NCBI RefSeq assembly: GCF_011440305.1
Contig: NZ_JAAOIW010000001.1
Span: 434,001-498,000, forward strand
Reading direction: 5' to 3'
From: Paenibacillus agricola
GTDB lineage: Bacteria; Bacillota; Bacilli; Paenibacillales; NBRC-103111
DNA: 64,000 nucleotides
Numbering within the stretch: position 1 is the stretch's first letter; each line of letters starts with the position of its first letter. This document shows, piece by piece, positions 46,841 through 56,289 of this stretch. The translations under genes were made by a program, and so were the position numbers. Below the pieces are notes generated by a model. The model was not told where the DNA came from, made no database searches, and saw only the letters and a program-made list of their open reading frames with translations.

Positions 46841-48781
46841 TTAATTATCAGCTTGCGGGGGAGGCGCGGTCTCCGACAAATAAATCCGGATCGTAGAGCC
46901 TTGGTCCAGCTTGGCGCCCGCCTTGGGAACCTGGTTCACTACGAAGCTGCCTACCCCTGATTTGGCAAGCACAAAGTTTGAATTGAGGCTTTCATAAATA
47001 TCGGTAACACTCATTCCAATTACGTTGGGAACCTCCACCTGCTTGGTATCCCCGTATACATATTTGCGTTCCATTTGATCCTTACGTTCAGGCACATTCA
47101 AATAACGGAGGGTGTCCTCCATAATGCTTTTAACGATTGGCGCAGCAATTAAGCCTCCAAACTGTAGCCCTTGTGGGTTATCTACAGCCGCATAAACGAC
47201 AATCTTGGGGTCATCGGCGGGTGCAAACCCAACGAAAGAAACAATATGGTCAGTCGCTGAATAACGACCGTTCACGACCTTTTGGGCGGTTCCCGTTTTC
47301 CCGCCTACGCGGTAGCCATCGATAAATGCATTGCGCCCTGTCCCGTTGGCAACAACACTCTCCAAGGTTTCCCTAACCTGCTTGGAGGTTTCTTCCGTTA
47401 ACACCTGCCTGACCATTTCGGGCTGCACAGCGTTAATTAAATCCCCGCCATCCGGCTGATACCAGCCCCGGGTAACATGGGGCTTGAACAGCCTACCCCC
47501 ATTAATTGCCGCTGATACAGCCGTAATTTGTTGAATGGGAGTGACGGAAACACCTTGGCCAAAAGCGGTAGTTGCTAGCTCAACGGGACCTACACGGGAC
47601 ATCTTAAACATAATCCCGTTTTCTTCGCCCCCAAGATCGATTCCTGTTTTTTTGCCAAAACCAAAATTCGTAATATATTCGAACAACTTCTCTTTACCCA
47701 ATCTTTGCCCCATTACAACAAAACCCGGATTACAAGAGTTTTCCACCACTTGTAAAAAGGTCTCGCTGCCATGGCCCCCTCTTTTCCAGCAGCGCAGCCT
47801 AGCGCCCGCTACCTCAATATATCCCGGATCAAAGAAGGAATCGGTAAGCTTTATTTTTTTTTCCTGTAATGCCGCTGCTAGCGTAATAATTTTGAACGTC
47901 GATCCTGGCTCATAGGTCATCCATATCGGTAAATTGCGATCATAGCTCTCTTTCGGAAAATCACGAAAGTTGGCAGGGTCATACCCCGGCCTTCCACCCA
48001 TTGCCAAAATTTCTCCATTATTCGGATCCATCACAATCGCAACAGCATGCTCTGCCTGGTATTTCACCATCGCCTGATCAAGCTCACGTTCCAATACCGT
48101 TTGGATATGGCTATCGACCGTTAATTGCAAATTCATCCCATCCAATGGCTTTACATAAGTATCCGTTGAATTAGGCATTTGCCTTCCAGCAGCATCAGCC
48201 AAAAAGGAGATGCTCCCATTCAAGCCCGTTAATGGTTTGTCATACATTAATTCTATGCCCGTCAAGCCTTGATTATCAATACCTGTAAAGCCTAGAATAT
48301 GGGCAGCAAGCCCCCCAAACGGATAAAACCGTTTGTTGTCTTCAGCAACAACAATCCCCGGAAGCACCAACGAGCGAATTTCCTGGGCTTGCTCCTGCGT
48401 GATTTTACGTCCGCCAGGCTGGATGCGGACAATTAATTGCCTTTGGGTAATTTGCTTCAAAACCGCTTCCTCATTCAATTGAAGCAAAGCTGCTAGCTGG
48501 GAGGCTACAGACTTCGCGTCTTTGATCTGTGCTGGAATGGCCATAACGGTTGGCGAGCTAATATTATAGGCCAGTTGGACACCATTGCGGTCCAAAACTT
48601 CCCCGCGTTTGGCTGCAAATGGAATGTTGCGTCTCCATGAATCCTCAGCTTTACCGGTAAGCTCTGGACCTAACCATATTTGTACGTAACCAAGGCGCAC
48701 GATCAATGCACCAAAAACAATCGTTCCTACAATAAGTGCGGCAAATAGTCGACGACGAACCGTTACATTGGATGCTCTCAA
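46841..48781 (-). CDS. spoVD: SpoVD, sporulation class B penicillin-binding protein
   Basis: A 646-residue transpeptidase: one N-terminal membrane helix (LFAALIVGTIVFGALIV), a dimerisation domain, the transpeptidase with GSTFK (SxxK), SCN (SxN) and GKTGT motifs, and one C-terminal PASTA domain (VPNVIGMSVTDIYESL). The chosen start, TTG 48781, gives LRASNVTVRRRL, which lines up with the B. subtilis SpoVD N-terminus, and has AGGAGGGG about 10 nt upstream; ATG 48823 has no ribosome site. It makes spore cortex, with SpoVE as polymerase partner. Confidence 0.93.
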   Translation of the reverse strand: MRASNVTVRRRLFAALIVGTIVFGALIVRLGYVQIWLGPELTGKAEDSWRRNIPFAAKRGEVLDRNGVQLAYNISSPTVMAIPAQIKDAKSVASQLAALLQLNEEAVLKQITQRQLIVRIQPGGRKITQEQAQEIRSLVLPGIVVAEDNKRFYPFGGLAAHILGFTGIDNQGLTGIELMYDKPLTGLNGSISFLADAAGRQMPNSTDTYVKPLDGMNLQLTVDSHIQTVLERELDQAMVKYQAEHAVAIVMDPNNGEILAMGGRPGYDPANFRDFPKESYDRNLPIWMTYEPGSTFKIITLAAALQEKKIKLTDSFFDPGYIEVAGARLRCWKRGGHGSETFLQVVENSCNPGFVVMGQRLGKEKLFEYITNFGFGKKTGIDLGGEENGIMFKMSRVGPVELATTAFGQGVSVTPIQQITAVSAAINGGRLFKPHVTRGWYQPDGGDLINAVQPEMVRQVLTEETSKQVRETLESVVANGTGRNAFIDGYRVGGKTGTAQKVVNGRYSATDHIVSFVGFAPADDPKIVVYAAVDNPQGLQFGGLIAAPIVKSIMEDTLRYLNVPERKDQMERKYVYGDTKQVEVPNVIGMSVTDIYESLNSNFVLAKSGVGSFVVNQVPKAGAKLDQGSTIRIYLSETAPPPQADN

Positions 48782-48861
48782 GGTCGTTCCATCCCCTCCT
48801 GATATGATCTGAGACTGCTTCATATCCAGATTATTCAGGACAACCAGGGGTTAGAACAAGC

Positions 48862-51186
48862 TTACCTTGCGGGAGGGTCGTTTTTTTTGTTGCTAGATTC
48901 GCTGGTTTTAGGTGCTTCGGTTGTTTTTGTGGTGCTTGGTTTGGTTGTTTTATCTGCAGCTTTATCCGCTGGCTTCGCCGTTGTCGAAGGTGTATCCGTT
49001 GTGGATGCATTCATCATTTCGCTATAAGGCTTTAATTCAAAAACCAATTGGCGAACATCCGCTTCGGTATTTAGAGCTTGGGAAGCCACATAGCCTTCAC
49101 CTGTCGATTGGCATTTCACTTTAATAAAAGCACAGACCTCCATCGCATCACGCAAGGATTTCCCGGTGAAATCGGGAATAGGCAGATCATTGCCTTCCTG
49201 TATGACTACATAGATTCGTTGCATAGAGCTAATATCAGTGCCAACTGCCGGAAATTGAGTAATAATCTTAGAGCCTTTTCCAATGGACTCAACCGTAATA
49301 CCGAATTTGTTCATCACATTTTTCGCTTGCTCAACCGTGTTCCCCGTCAAATCCGGCATCGACATGTTGGTTTCTTTATCGGTTGCTTTCATTTGCTGCG
49401 TTGAAGAAGGCACCCCCATGTACCGAAGGGTTTGCGAGACGATTTCTTTAAATGCAGGAGGTGCTACCTCACTGCCACGGTGGTAATCTCCACCCAGCTC
49501 CGGCTCATCGGCAATAATAGCTACCAGTATTTTGGGATCCTCCACAGGTGCATACCCTATAAAGGATACGACCCATTTCCCTTCCGCATATCCTTTACCG
49601 CCAGGCGACACCTTATTAGCTGTACCTGTTTTTCCGGCAACCCGATATCCGTCAATATAGGCAGTCTTTCCTGTACCAATAGCTTGGTCGCTAACAACCT
49701 GCTCCAAATATTCACTAACCTGTTTGGCAGTCCGTTCGCTCACTACCTCACGAATGACCTCAGGCGGATACGATTTAATAACTTCCTTCGTTTTCGGATC
49801 AATGATTTCCTTAATAATATGCGGAACCATAAGTTTACCGCCATTGGCAATCGCCGCATATGCAGAGGTTTGCTGAATCGCTGTTGTTGTCAGCTTGCCT
49901 TGGCCATAGGTCGCTGTTGCAAAATCGGGCGGGAATTTCATTGAGACTATACCGGGAATTTCACCAGGAAGGTCTATCCCCGTTTTTACCCCGAAACCAA
50001 ACTTATCAATATATTGCTTAAGCTTATCCGCGCCTAATTTCTCCCCGAGCTTTACGAAAGCTACATTACTGGAGCGTTTTAGTCCATCCAGGTAAGAAAT
50101 TTGTCCCCATCCGACTATATTATGGTCATGTAGTCTGCGGTCATATACTTGGATGGAACCGGATTGGTACATTTCATTAGGATTAAATAAGTTTTCCTCA
50201 ACGGTTGCAGCCAAGGTAACAATTTTAAAGGTCGAGCCCGGCTCATATTGAGAAGCTATCGTATTGTTAATAAAATCACTTTGATTTTCATTTTCCCAAT
50301 AACGGTTTGGATTAAAATTAGGAGTGCTGGCCATACCCAAAATCTCCATAGTTTTAGGGTCTACAGCTATCGCCGTCAAGCTCTTAGGATTATACTTTGT
50401 GTTCACCTTATCTAAAGCGCTCTCCACATAAAACTGGATATTTTTATCAATCGTCAGCTTCACGGTACTGCCATCCACAGCAGGCTGGTAATTCACCTTG
50501 GCATCAGGAAGCTCTACTCCTGTAGGGTCTTTTTCATAATTCAGAATGCCGGGGGAACCTTTAAGAAAGCTGTCGAATCTGGACTCTAGACCGGTTAATG
50601 GCTTTGCTTCCTTGTTCATATAGCCAAGTATATGGGAGGCGAGCTTGCCTCCTGGGTAAAATCTTTTTTGTTCCTTTCTCAAGTAGATAAAGTTGGCTTT
50701 TATGTTGCGCCTCTTTTTCAACTCATCGACCCACTTCTTGACCTTTTCAGCTACTTCGGTTTCAATCATCCAGCCCTCATTGCGCAATTCTACTTCAGCA
50801 AATAATGTTCCATTTTCTCTCTTTTTATTCAGCAGGGTTCTAATTTTCTCCTCTAAAACGGCAGTGTTTGGCTCATTGGGTGGGTTGAGGATTTCAGCCA
50901 ATCCCTTAACTACATCCTGCTCCAATCGGTTGTCACTAATAATTACAGGATTTAGAGCTACGGTAAAAGCTGGTGTCTCCTCAGCCAGCACCTTGTCATT
51001 GCGGTCAACAATCATGCCCCTTACGGGACGCAGTATTTCTTCTTTGGCCCACTTATCCTGGGCCTCCAATAATAAGCCTGCGCCTTGAACGACCTGTACC
51101 CAGTAGAGCCTGCCTACTAATGCAACAAAAAGGAGGGTAAACAACCCTCCAATAAGCAATGATCTAAACTTCACTTTTTTTGTCAT
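48862..51186 (-). CDS. pbpB: PBP2B/FtsI, division-specific transpeptidase
   Basis: A 774-residue class B PBP. An N-terminal membrane helix (SLLIGGLFTLLFVALVGRLYW) leads to a dimerisation domain and the transpeptidase domain with GSTFK, SSN and GKTGT motifs. Two PASTA domains follow (MPDLTGNTVEQAKNVM and IPDFTGKSLRDAMEV), then a Thr/Lys/Pro-rich disordered tail of about 50 residues. It crosslinks septal peptidoglycan in the divisome and works with FtsW, FtsL and DivIB. Confidence 0.96.
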   Translation of the reverse strand: MTKKVKFRSLLIGGLFTLLFVALVGRLYWVQVVQGAGLLLEAQDKWAKEEILRPVRGMIVDRNDKVLAEETPAFTVALNPVIISDNRLEQDVVKGLAEILNPPNEPNTAVLEEKIRTLLNKKRENGTLFAEVELRNEGWMIETEVAEKVKKWVDELKKRRNIKANFIYLRKEQKRFYPGGKLASHILGYMNKEAKPLTGLESRFDSFLKGSPGILNYEKDPTGVELPDAKVNYQPAVDGSTVKLTIDKNIQFYVESALDKVNTKYNPKSLTAIAVDPKTMEILGMASTPNFNPNRYWENENQSDFINNTIASQYEPGSTFKIVTLAATVEENLFNPNEMYQSGSIQVYDRRLHDHNIVGWGQISYLDGLKRSSNVAFVKLGEKLGADKLKQYIDKFGFGVKTGIDLPGEIPGIVSMKFPPDFATATYGQGKLTTTAIQQTSAYAAIANGGKLMVPHIIKEIIDPKTKEVIKSYPPEVIREVVSERTAKQVSEYLEQVVSDQAIGTGKTAYIDGYRVAGKTGTANKVSPGGKGYAEGKWVVSFIGYAPVEDPKILVAIIADEPELGGDYHRGSEVAPPAFKEIVSQTLRYMGVPSSTQQMKATDKETNMSMPDLTGNTVEQAKNVMNKFGITVESIGKGSKIITQFPAVGTDISSMQRIYVVIQEGNDLPIPDFTGKSLRDAMEVCAFIKVKCQSTGEGYVASQALNTEADVRQLVFELKPYSEMMNASTTDTPSTTAKPADKAADKTTKPSTTKTTEAPKTSESSNKKNDPPAR

Positions 51187-51219
51187 TCCGACTCCTTTCT
51201 TACAGTCAGTTGTCGATGA

Positions 51220-51657
51220 CTATGGGGTATTTTCTGCTTTTTTCTGGTTAGTTACTGTAGCATTGGACGGAGTGGCTGTTTCTTTCGTAGATACTTTACT
51301 AATTTGCTTATCTGCTGGCGGAACCATTCCAAACTTGTCTGCTTCGATTCTCAAACGATCAGGACTTGAGAGCGTTTCGACTTTATGTTTTAATACACTA
51401 TTCTCTGCTTGTAAAACTTGAATATCATTTTCGATTTTCATAATTTTCGTGTTCATCTCATATATTTGGGCATAACGCCAAATAATCAAGCTTGCCACCG
51501 CTACGCAAACCAACACCGTAAACAAATAGAGAAGTTTTTCCTGAACCGGTAGCGATTTATTGCGGTATACAACCCGTTTTGTTTCTTTAACGGTTACCTT
51601 CTGGGTTGGACGTTGTTGCGGTTGGGTCGCTGAACTTCCATGTATATATGCAGGCAT
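51220..51657 (-). CDS. ftsL: FtsL, divisome membrane protein
   Basis: A 145-residue bitopic protein: a basic cytoplasmic region, one membrane helix (LLYLFTVLVCVAVASLIIW, about residues 42-60), a short extracellular coiled coil (MNTKIMKIENDIQVLQAENSVLKHKV) and a Thr/Lys-rich tail. The order rsmH-ftsL-pbpB is diagnostic because the sequence itself is poorly conserved. GAGGAGGAAAC lies upstream of ATG 51657. Confidence 0.9.
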   Translation of the reverse strand: MPAYIHGSSATQPQQRPTQKVTVKETKRVVYRNKSLPVQEKLLYLFTVLVCVAVASLIIWRYAQIYEMNTKIMKIENDIQVLQAENSVLKHKVETLSSPDRLRIEADKFGMVPPADKQISKVSTKETATPSNATVTNQKKAENTP

Positions 51658-51703
51658 TCAAATGTTTCCTCCTCTTTCGTTTAAATGTCACATGCAACTG
51701 GGT

Positions 51704-52660
51704 TTAAGTATGTAGTTTTTCAGCAATTCTTAATTTGGCTGAGCGAGCTCGCGTATTCGCTTCCAGCTCTTCCTCACTTGCTTCGATCGGCTTGCGATTC
51801 ACCAGCTTAACAATGCCTTTGGTGCCACACACGCACATCGGAAAATCAGGCGGGCATGTACAACGCTCCAAATATTTGGCAAAGGTTTGTTTGCAAATCC
51901 GGTCTTCTAGCGAATGAAAGGTAATAACAGCTATTCTGCCGCCTGGAGCCAGGCAACGAATGGACTGTACCAAGGCTTCCTCGAACACACCCAGTTCATC
52001 ATTCACGGCAATTCGCAATGCTTGAAAGCTGCGTTTGGCAGGATGTGGACCGGTTCGGCGTGCAGCTGCCGGGATGCCTTCTTTAATAAGCTCTACAAGC
52101 TGTAAAGTTGACTCAATGGAACCCTTGGCTCTGGCTGCAACAATTTTGGATGCAATTCGTCTTGAAAACTTTTCTTCCCCGTATTCAAACAATATGCGGG
52201 TGATTTCCTCTTCGGGCCACTCATTAACGATTTCCCTTGCCGTTAATGGCGCGGTCTGATCCATTCGCATATCCAACGCAGCGTCATGGTTATAGCTGAA
52301 GCCACGTTCAGCTTCATCCAATTGGGGTGAGGAAACCCCCAAGTCAAACAGAATCCCATCTACCTGTGGTTGGCCACTTTCCATAAGTCTTGGCTCTAGC
52401 TTCAATTGCTGTTCGAGAAAACGAAAATTACTTCTGACAAGCTTTACTCTGTCCATTCGGGAGGATAGTTGCTCTTGGGCATGGGCCAAAGCTGCATCAT
52501 CCTGGTCAAATGCAATGAGAAGTCCTTCACTCCCTAAACGGGAAACAATTTCCGAGCTATGCCCAGCCCCTCCCAGTGTACAATCTACGTATACGCCTTC
52601 TGGTTTTATGTTCAATCCATCTACAGCTTCTTGTTTTAATACAGTGATATGATGAAACAT
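51704..52660 (-). CDS. rsmH: 16S rRNA m4C1402 methyltransferase
   Basis: A 318-residue SAM-dependent methyltransferase (MraW). The SAM-binding [13 protein letters not shown] motif is near residue 28, and [23 protein letters not shown] and [16 protein letters not shown] are family signatures. ATG 52660 ([13 protein letters not shown]) has AGGAGG 7 nt upstream; the frame is open further upstream without a ribosome site. Second gene of the dcw operon, 19 bp after mraZ. Confidence 0.97.
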   Translation of the reverse strand: MFHHITVLKQEAVDGLNIKPEGVYVDCTLGGAGHSSEIVSRLGSEGLLIAFDQDDAALAHAQEQLSSRMDRVKLVRSNFRFLEQQLKLEPRLMESGQPQVDGILFDLGVSSPQLDEAERGFSYNHDAALDMRMDQTAPLTAREIVNEWPEEEITRILFEYGEEKFSRRIASKIVAARAKGSIESTLQLVELIKEGIPAAARRTGPHPAKRSFQALRIAVNDELGVFEEALVQSIRCLAPGGRIAVITFHSLEDRICKQTFAKYLERCTCPPDFPMCVCGTKGIVKLVNRKPIEASEEELEANTRARSAKLRIAEKLHT

Positions 52661-52679
52661 TGTTGGCCTCCTAAGATGT

Positions 52680-53117
52680 TTATAAATCGAAGTTAAGATC
52701 AACAAGCTTCTCGGCTATTTCGTTGAAAGATTCGTTCGATTGTTGGAAATAGTTTAACCAAGTAGACTTGTTCCAAATCTCTACCCGATTAGAAACACCA
52801 ATTACCACACATTCTTTATCTAATTGAGCATAGTCTACGAGGTTATTGGGCAAATTGATTCTTCCTTGCTTGTCCAATTCACATTCTCCAGCACCGGAGA
52901 AGAAAAATCGGCTAAAAGCGCGCGCATCAGACTTCATAAGCGATAAGGCTTTCAGCTTCTGCTCAAGAATCGTCCATTCTTCCATGGGGTAAACGAAAAG
53001 GCATTGATCTAATCCGCGTGTTACAATGAAGGTTGAACCAAGGGATTCGCGAAATTTAGCAGGTACAATCATGCGGCCTTTATCATCAATCGTGTGCTGA
53101 TATTCTCCCATGAACAT
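52680..53117 (-). CDS. mraZ: MraZ, dcw operon transcriptional repressor
   Basis: A 145-residue protein with two AbrB-like domains, each with a DxxGR motif: [23 protein letters not shown] at the start and [15 protein letters not shown] near residue 75. MraZ forms ring-shaped multimers and represses its own operon by binding repeats at the promoter; three such repeats lie just upstream. ATG 53117 matches family N-termini. It begins the dcw operon. Confidence 0.95.
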   Translation of the reverse strand: MFMGEYQHTIDDKGRMIVPAKFRESLGSTFIVTRGLDQCLFVYPMEEWTILEQKLKALSLMKSDARAFSRFFFSGAGECELDKQGRINLPNNLVDYAQLDKECVVIGVSNRVEIWNKSTWLNYFQQSNESFNEIAEKLVDLNFDL

Positions 53118-53135
53118 ACAAACCTTCACCCCTTC

Positions 53136-53165
53136 CCTCCACTTTACCCCACTTTCCACCACTTT
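53136..53165 (-). promoter_or_regulatory. Three tandem MraZ-binding boxes
   Basis: Directly upstream of mraZ the minus strand reads AAAGTGGTGG, AAAGTGGGGT and AAAGTGGAGG in exact 10-bp register. Repeats of an (A)AAGTGG/TGGG type spaced by one helical turn are known MraZ operators. TATACA just upstream (53171-53166) may be the -10 of the operon promoter; I see no good -35. Confidence 0.8.
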
Positions 53166-53190
53166 GTATAGTTTATATTCGCTAGACAAA

Positions 53191-53217
53191 AGAAAAATCC
53201 TGCTTTTCAGCAGGATT
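53191..53217 (-). terminator. Terminator after the DUF4349 gene
   Basis: AATCCTGC and GCAGGATT form an 8-bp stem with a 6-nt loop, followed by T residues on the minus strand. It isolates the dcw operon from upstream transcription. Confidence 0.85.
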
Positions 53218-53230
53218 CCTTTGTTATATT

Positions 53231-54319
53231 TTATTCATCTTTCTCTGTCACGATGATGTCCGGTAACACCATGGCTTGAGTTTTGCTATGTTCTTCGTTT
53301 AATCTTTGGCGCATTTCCGCTCTTTTCTTTTTTCGGGCACGTCGGATCAAATAAATCGGCAAACCGATCAAGGCTAGCACAATTGCAACCGGCAAAACAG
53401 CTGCCGCTATCACGATAATCCATTGAAAAACAACGATCAGAACAACCGCACTATCATTTAATGCAGCAGCGGCTCGCTGGAATAAAGGACCCCGGTCATT
53501 GGCCTGAATAACAGCCGCAGAACCCAGCTTTTGCGCAAGCCTGACTTCGATAGTGGAATATGCTACATTTTGTTCCAAATATCTCATACGCCCTTTAATT
53601 CGCTCAATTTCCTCCTGAACCTTGCCTAATTCATTGGAAAATGCCAATAGCTCATCCGTCTTCGCAGCCTTCTCCATAAAGCCAACCAGCCTGCCCTCGA
53701 CGAGTTGCTTCGCCTTCAGCCTTGAGGACAAATCTACAAATTCCTCTGACACGTCCTGGCCCTGCATGTTTTTTTTGATGGAGGGATGAATGGTTTCCAA
53801 TTGGGTTAACAGAGACTGGAAACCATTGGCAGGAACTTTAATGACGAAGGTGCCGCTCTTCTCGTAGGTGGTTTCATTTTCATTAAATTGTAAAATGTAG
53901 CCGCCTGCCAAACTAACCGCTGCTTCGATTTTCGACTCTGCCTCTGCATAGTTTTCAACCTGCATCGTTAAATTAGCTTTGTAAATAATTTTGCGATCTG
54001 CTGACGAGCTGCTTACAGCACTGCCATTGAAGCTATCCGCTGGCTTGGTCGCATTGGACTGATCATTCAGCTGTTTGTTGGTTCCCTGCGGTGGTGCACC
54101 TTCGTTGCCTGAAGGGACAGCAGTACCCAGAGCCGATTCAGAAGTGGTACTCGTGTTCATATCCGCCTTTGGCTCCGCGCTCGAAGCTGCTGAATCACTG
54201 CTCTCCTTTGCTGCCGAGCAGCCTGTAAGAAGTACCACCACTAATGCAGCCAGGATCCAGCGCTTTGCCGATCTTCGTAATACTTGCCTATTCTTCAAAC
54301 TAATCCGTTTTTCTGCCAT
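53231..54319 (-). CDS. DUF4349 lipoprotein
   Basis: A 362-residue predicted lipoprotein: basic N-terminus, hydrophobic stretch ([15 protein letters not shown]) with an LTGC lipobox, a Ser/Asn/Ala-rich linker, then the DUF4349 domain ([41 protein letters not shown], coiled coil with [30 protein letters not shown]), and a C-terminal membrane helix ([31 protein letters not shown]) with a basic tail. Function is unknown. ATG 54319 has GGGGGAA 6 nt upstream. It would be processed by LspA, also encoded here. Confidence 0.88.
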   Translation of the reverse strand: MAEKRISLKNRQVLRRSAKRWILAALVVVLLTGCSAAKESSDSAASSAEPKADMNTSTTSESALGTAVPSGNEGAPPQGTNKQLNDQSNATKPADSFNGSAVSSSSADRKIIYKANLTMQVENYAEAESKIEAAVSLAGGYILQFNENETTYEKSGTFVIKVPANGFQSLLTQLETIHPSIKKNMQGQDVSEEFVDLSSRLKAKQLVEGRLVGFMEKAAKTDELLAFSNELGKVQEEIERIKGRMRYLEQNVAYSTIEVRLAQKLGSAAVIQANDRGPLFQRAAAALNDSAVVLIVVFQWIIVIAAAVLPVAIVLALIGLPIYLIRRARKKKRAEMRQRLNEEHSKTQAMVLPDIIVTEKDE

Positions 54320-54441
54320 GAAGATTCCCCCATTTATATGTATTGGAATCATGCTGGCGCGGCATTCGCCAGTACTGGCGAATGCCGCGTTATCTTCTAA
54401 ACGTGGGAGAATGTGGTATTGTTGCAGATCAGCCTAGCTAT

Positions 54442-56289
54442 TTATCCTACTTCCTTAAGAAAACGGTATTGGGCTTGAATCAACCCATAATAAATCCCCG
54501 CTTGCTGCATAAGCTCTTCATGGTTGCCTTGCTCCATTAATACCCCATGGTCCAGCACCACAATGTTATCGGCATTACGAATGGTAGATAAGCGATGAGC
54601 AATAATAAAGGAGGTCCGTCCAGCCAGTAAGGTTTTCAATGCTTCTTGGATTTTCAGCTCCGTTTCGGTATCGATACTTGCTGTCGCTTCATCAAGAATC
54701 AGAATACGCGGATCAGCGAGCAACGCACGGGCAAAGGAAATTAATTGCCGTTGGCCCATTGAGAGCATATTACCCCGCTCCTGCACTTCCGTATCATAGC
54801 CCTGCGGCATATTGATAATAAAATCATGGGCACGCACCGCATTAGCGGCAAACTCCACCTCTTCATCTGTGGCGGTAAGCTTACCAAAGCGAATATTATC
54901 ACGTATGGTTCCAGAAAAAATAAACGTATCCTGCAGCACGATACCTACTTGGGAACGAAGGCTTGAAATCGTCACCTCACGAATATCATGGCCATCAATG
55001 GTAATGCTGCCGCTAGTGCTATCATAGAACCGACATAGCAGGTTAATGATTGTGCTTTTGCCAGAACCCGTGTGGCCCACCAGGGCTATGGACTCCCCAG
55101 CCTTAACGCTTAAATCAATGCTATTTAACGCCTTGCGGCCAGGCTCATATTCGAATTCTACCTGCTTAAGCTCAATATTGCCCTCTACATAAGGCAATTC
55201 CTTCGCATGTAAAGCTTCAGGAACATTCGGCTCTTCATCAATAAACTCAAATATACGCTCGGAGGAAGCCATTGCTATCAGCATCTGTGAATACATTTGG
55301 CCCAGGCGGTTGATCGGCTCCCAGAAAAATCCGATGTAGGTAGCAAAAGCGACAAGCAGTCCCACCGTAATTTCTTGCTGCTGGATCAAGTGGGCTCCGT
55401 ACCAGAATAAAATACAATAACCAACCGCGCCTGTTACTTCAATAATGGGGTTAAAGGAATGATTTAAGAGCGAAGCCCGGTTCCAGGATTTATGGTTGCT
55501 TAAATTCATATTATTGAAAAAATCCATATTTTCTTTTTCTTGGGCAAATGCTTGGGTTACTTTGATCCCTTGGATGCTTTCATTCAAATGGGCATTAATT
55601 CTCGATTGATTGGACTGCACGACCTGCCAGGCGCGACGGATATGCACCCTAAGCTTAGTCGAGATAATAAACATGATCGGCACCGTCACAATAATCGCCG
55701 CACCCAGCTTCACATTGTAAGCTAATAAAATAAAAATGATGCCAAGCAGCTGCACGCAATCCATTAATAAATTGACGACACCATTGGTGAACAAGTCCTG
55801 GAGGGAATTGACATAGTTCGTTATTCGAACTAGGATCGAGCCCGCCGGCCGTTTATCGAAGAAACGAAAAGAAAGCTTCTGGATATGGCTGAACAAATCA
55901 TGGCGAAGATCATAAATGACCTTTTGTCCAATCTGGTTCGTATAACGAATTCGATAGCTATTAGCAGCCCATTGGATGATGTACAGCAGCAGCATGCCTG
56001 CCACACATTGAAACAGCAGCTTACTGTCACCCCCCCCATCGCGAAGTGCATGATCGATCGCATAAGCAATCAATAGTGGATTCAACAGCTTGGTTAATGC
56101 CCCAACAAACATCATCGTAATAATAATCGGTAAAATTTGCCTCGAATAGGGCTTTAAATATTTGCCGAGCCGCTTGACTTGTCCCCAGTCAAACTCTTTA
56201 TCCAAGACCTCGTCATCCTGGTAAATAAAACGTTGCCCTGTTTGTTCATCCATGCCGCTTTGTGTAGTCTCTTTCTCTTCTCGGCTCAC
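54442..56289 (-). CDS. ABC multidrug exporter half-transporter, catalytic partner (BmrD-like)
   Basis: A 615-residue protein with six membrane segments followed by an ATPase domain. Walker A is GHTGSGKST near residue 402, the signature is the non-standard LSMGQ near 507, and Walker B is ILILDEA with the catalytic Glu intact near 529. The start overlaps the previous gene by 4 bp (ATGA). Its partner has the complementary defect, so the two form a heterodimer with one active and one degenerate ATP site, as in BmrCD. The substrate is not evident; drug or lipid export is likely. Confidence 0.88.
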   Translation of the reverse strand: MSREEKETTQSGMDEQTGQRFIYQDDEVLDKEFDWGQVKRLGKYLKPYSRQILPIIITMMFVGALTKLLNPLLIAYAIDHALRDGGGDSKLLFQCVAGMLLLYIIQWAANSYRIRYTNQIGQKVIYDLRHDLFSHIQKLSFRFFDKRPAGSILVRITNYVNSLQDLFTNGVVNLLMDCVQLLGIIFILLAYNVKLGAAIIVTVPIMFIISTKLRVHIRRAWQVVQSNQSRINAHLNESIQGIKVTQAFAQEKENMDFFNNMNLSNHKSWNRASLLNHSFNPIIEVTGAVGYCILFWYGAHLIQQQEITVGLLVAFATYIGFFWEPINRLGQMYSQMLIAMASSERIFEFIDEEPNVPEALHAKELPYVEGNIELKQVEFEYEPGRKALNSIDLSVKAGESIALVGHTGSGKSTIINLLCRFYDSTSGSITIDGHDIREVTISSLRSQVGIVLQDTFIFSGTIRDNIRFGKLTATDEEVEFAANAVRAHDFIINMPQGYDTEVQERGNMLSMGQRQLISFARALLADPRILILDEATASIDTETELKIQEALKTLLAGRTSFIIAHRLSTIRNADNIVVLDHGVLMEQGNHEELMQQAGIYYGLIQAQYRFLKEVG

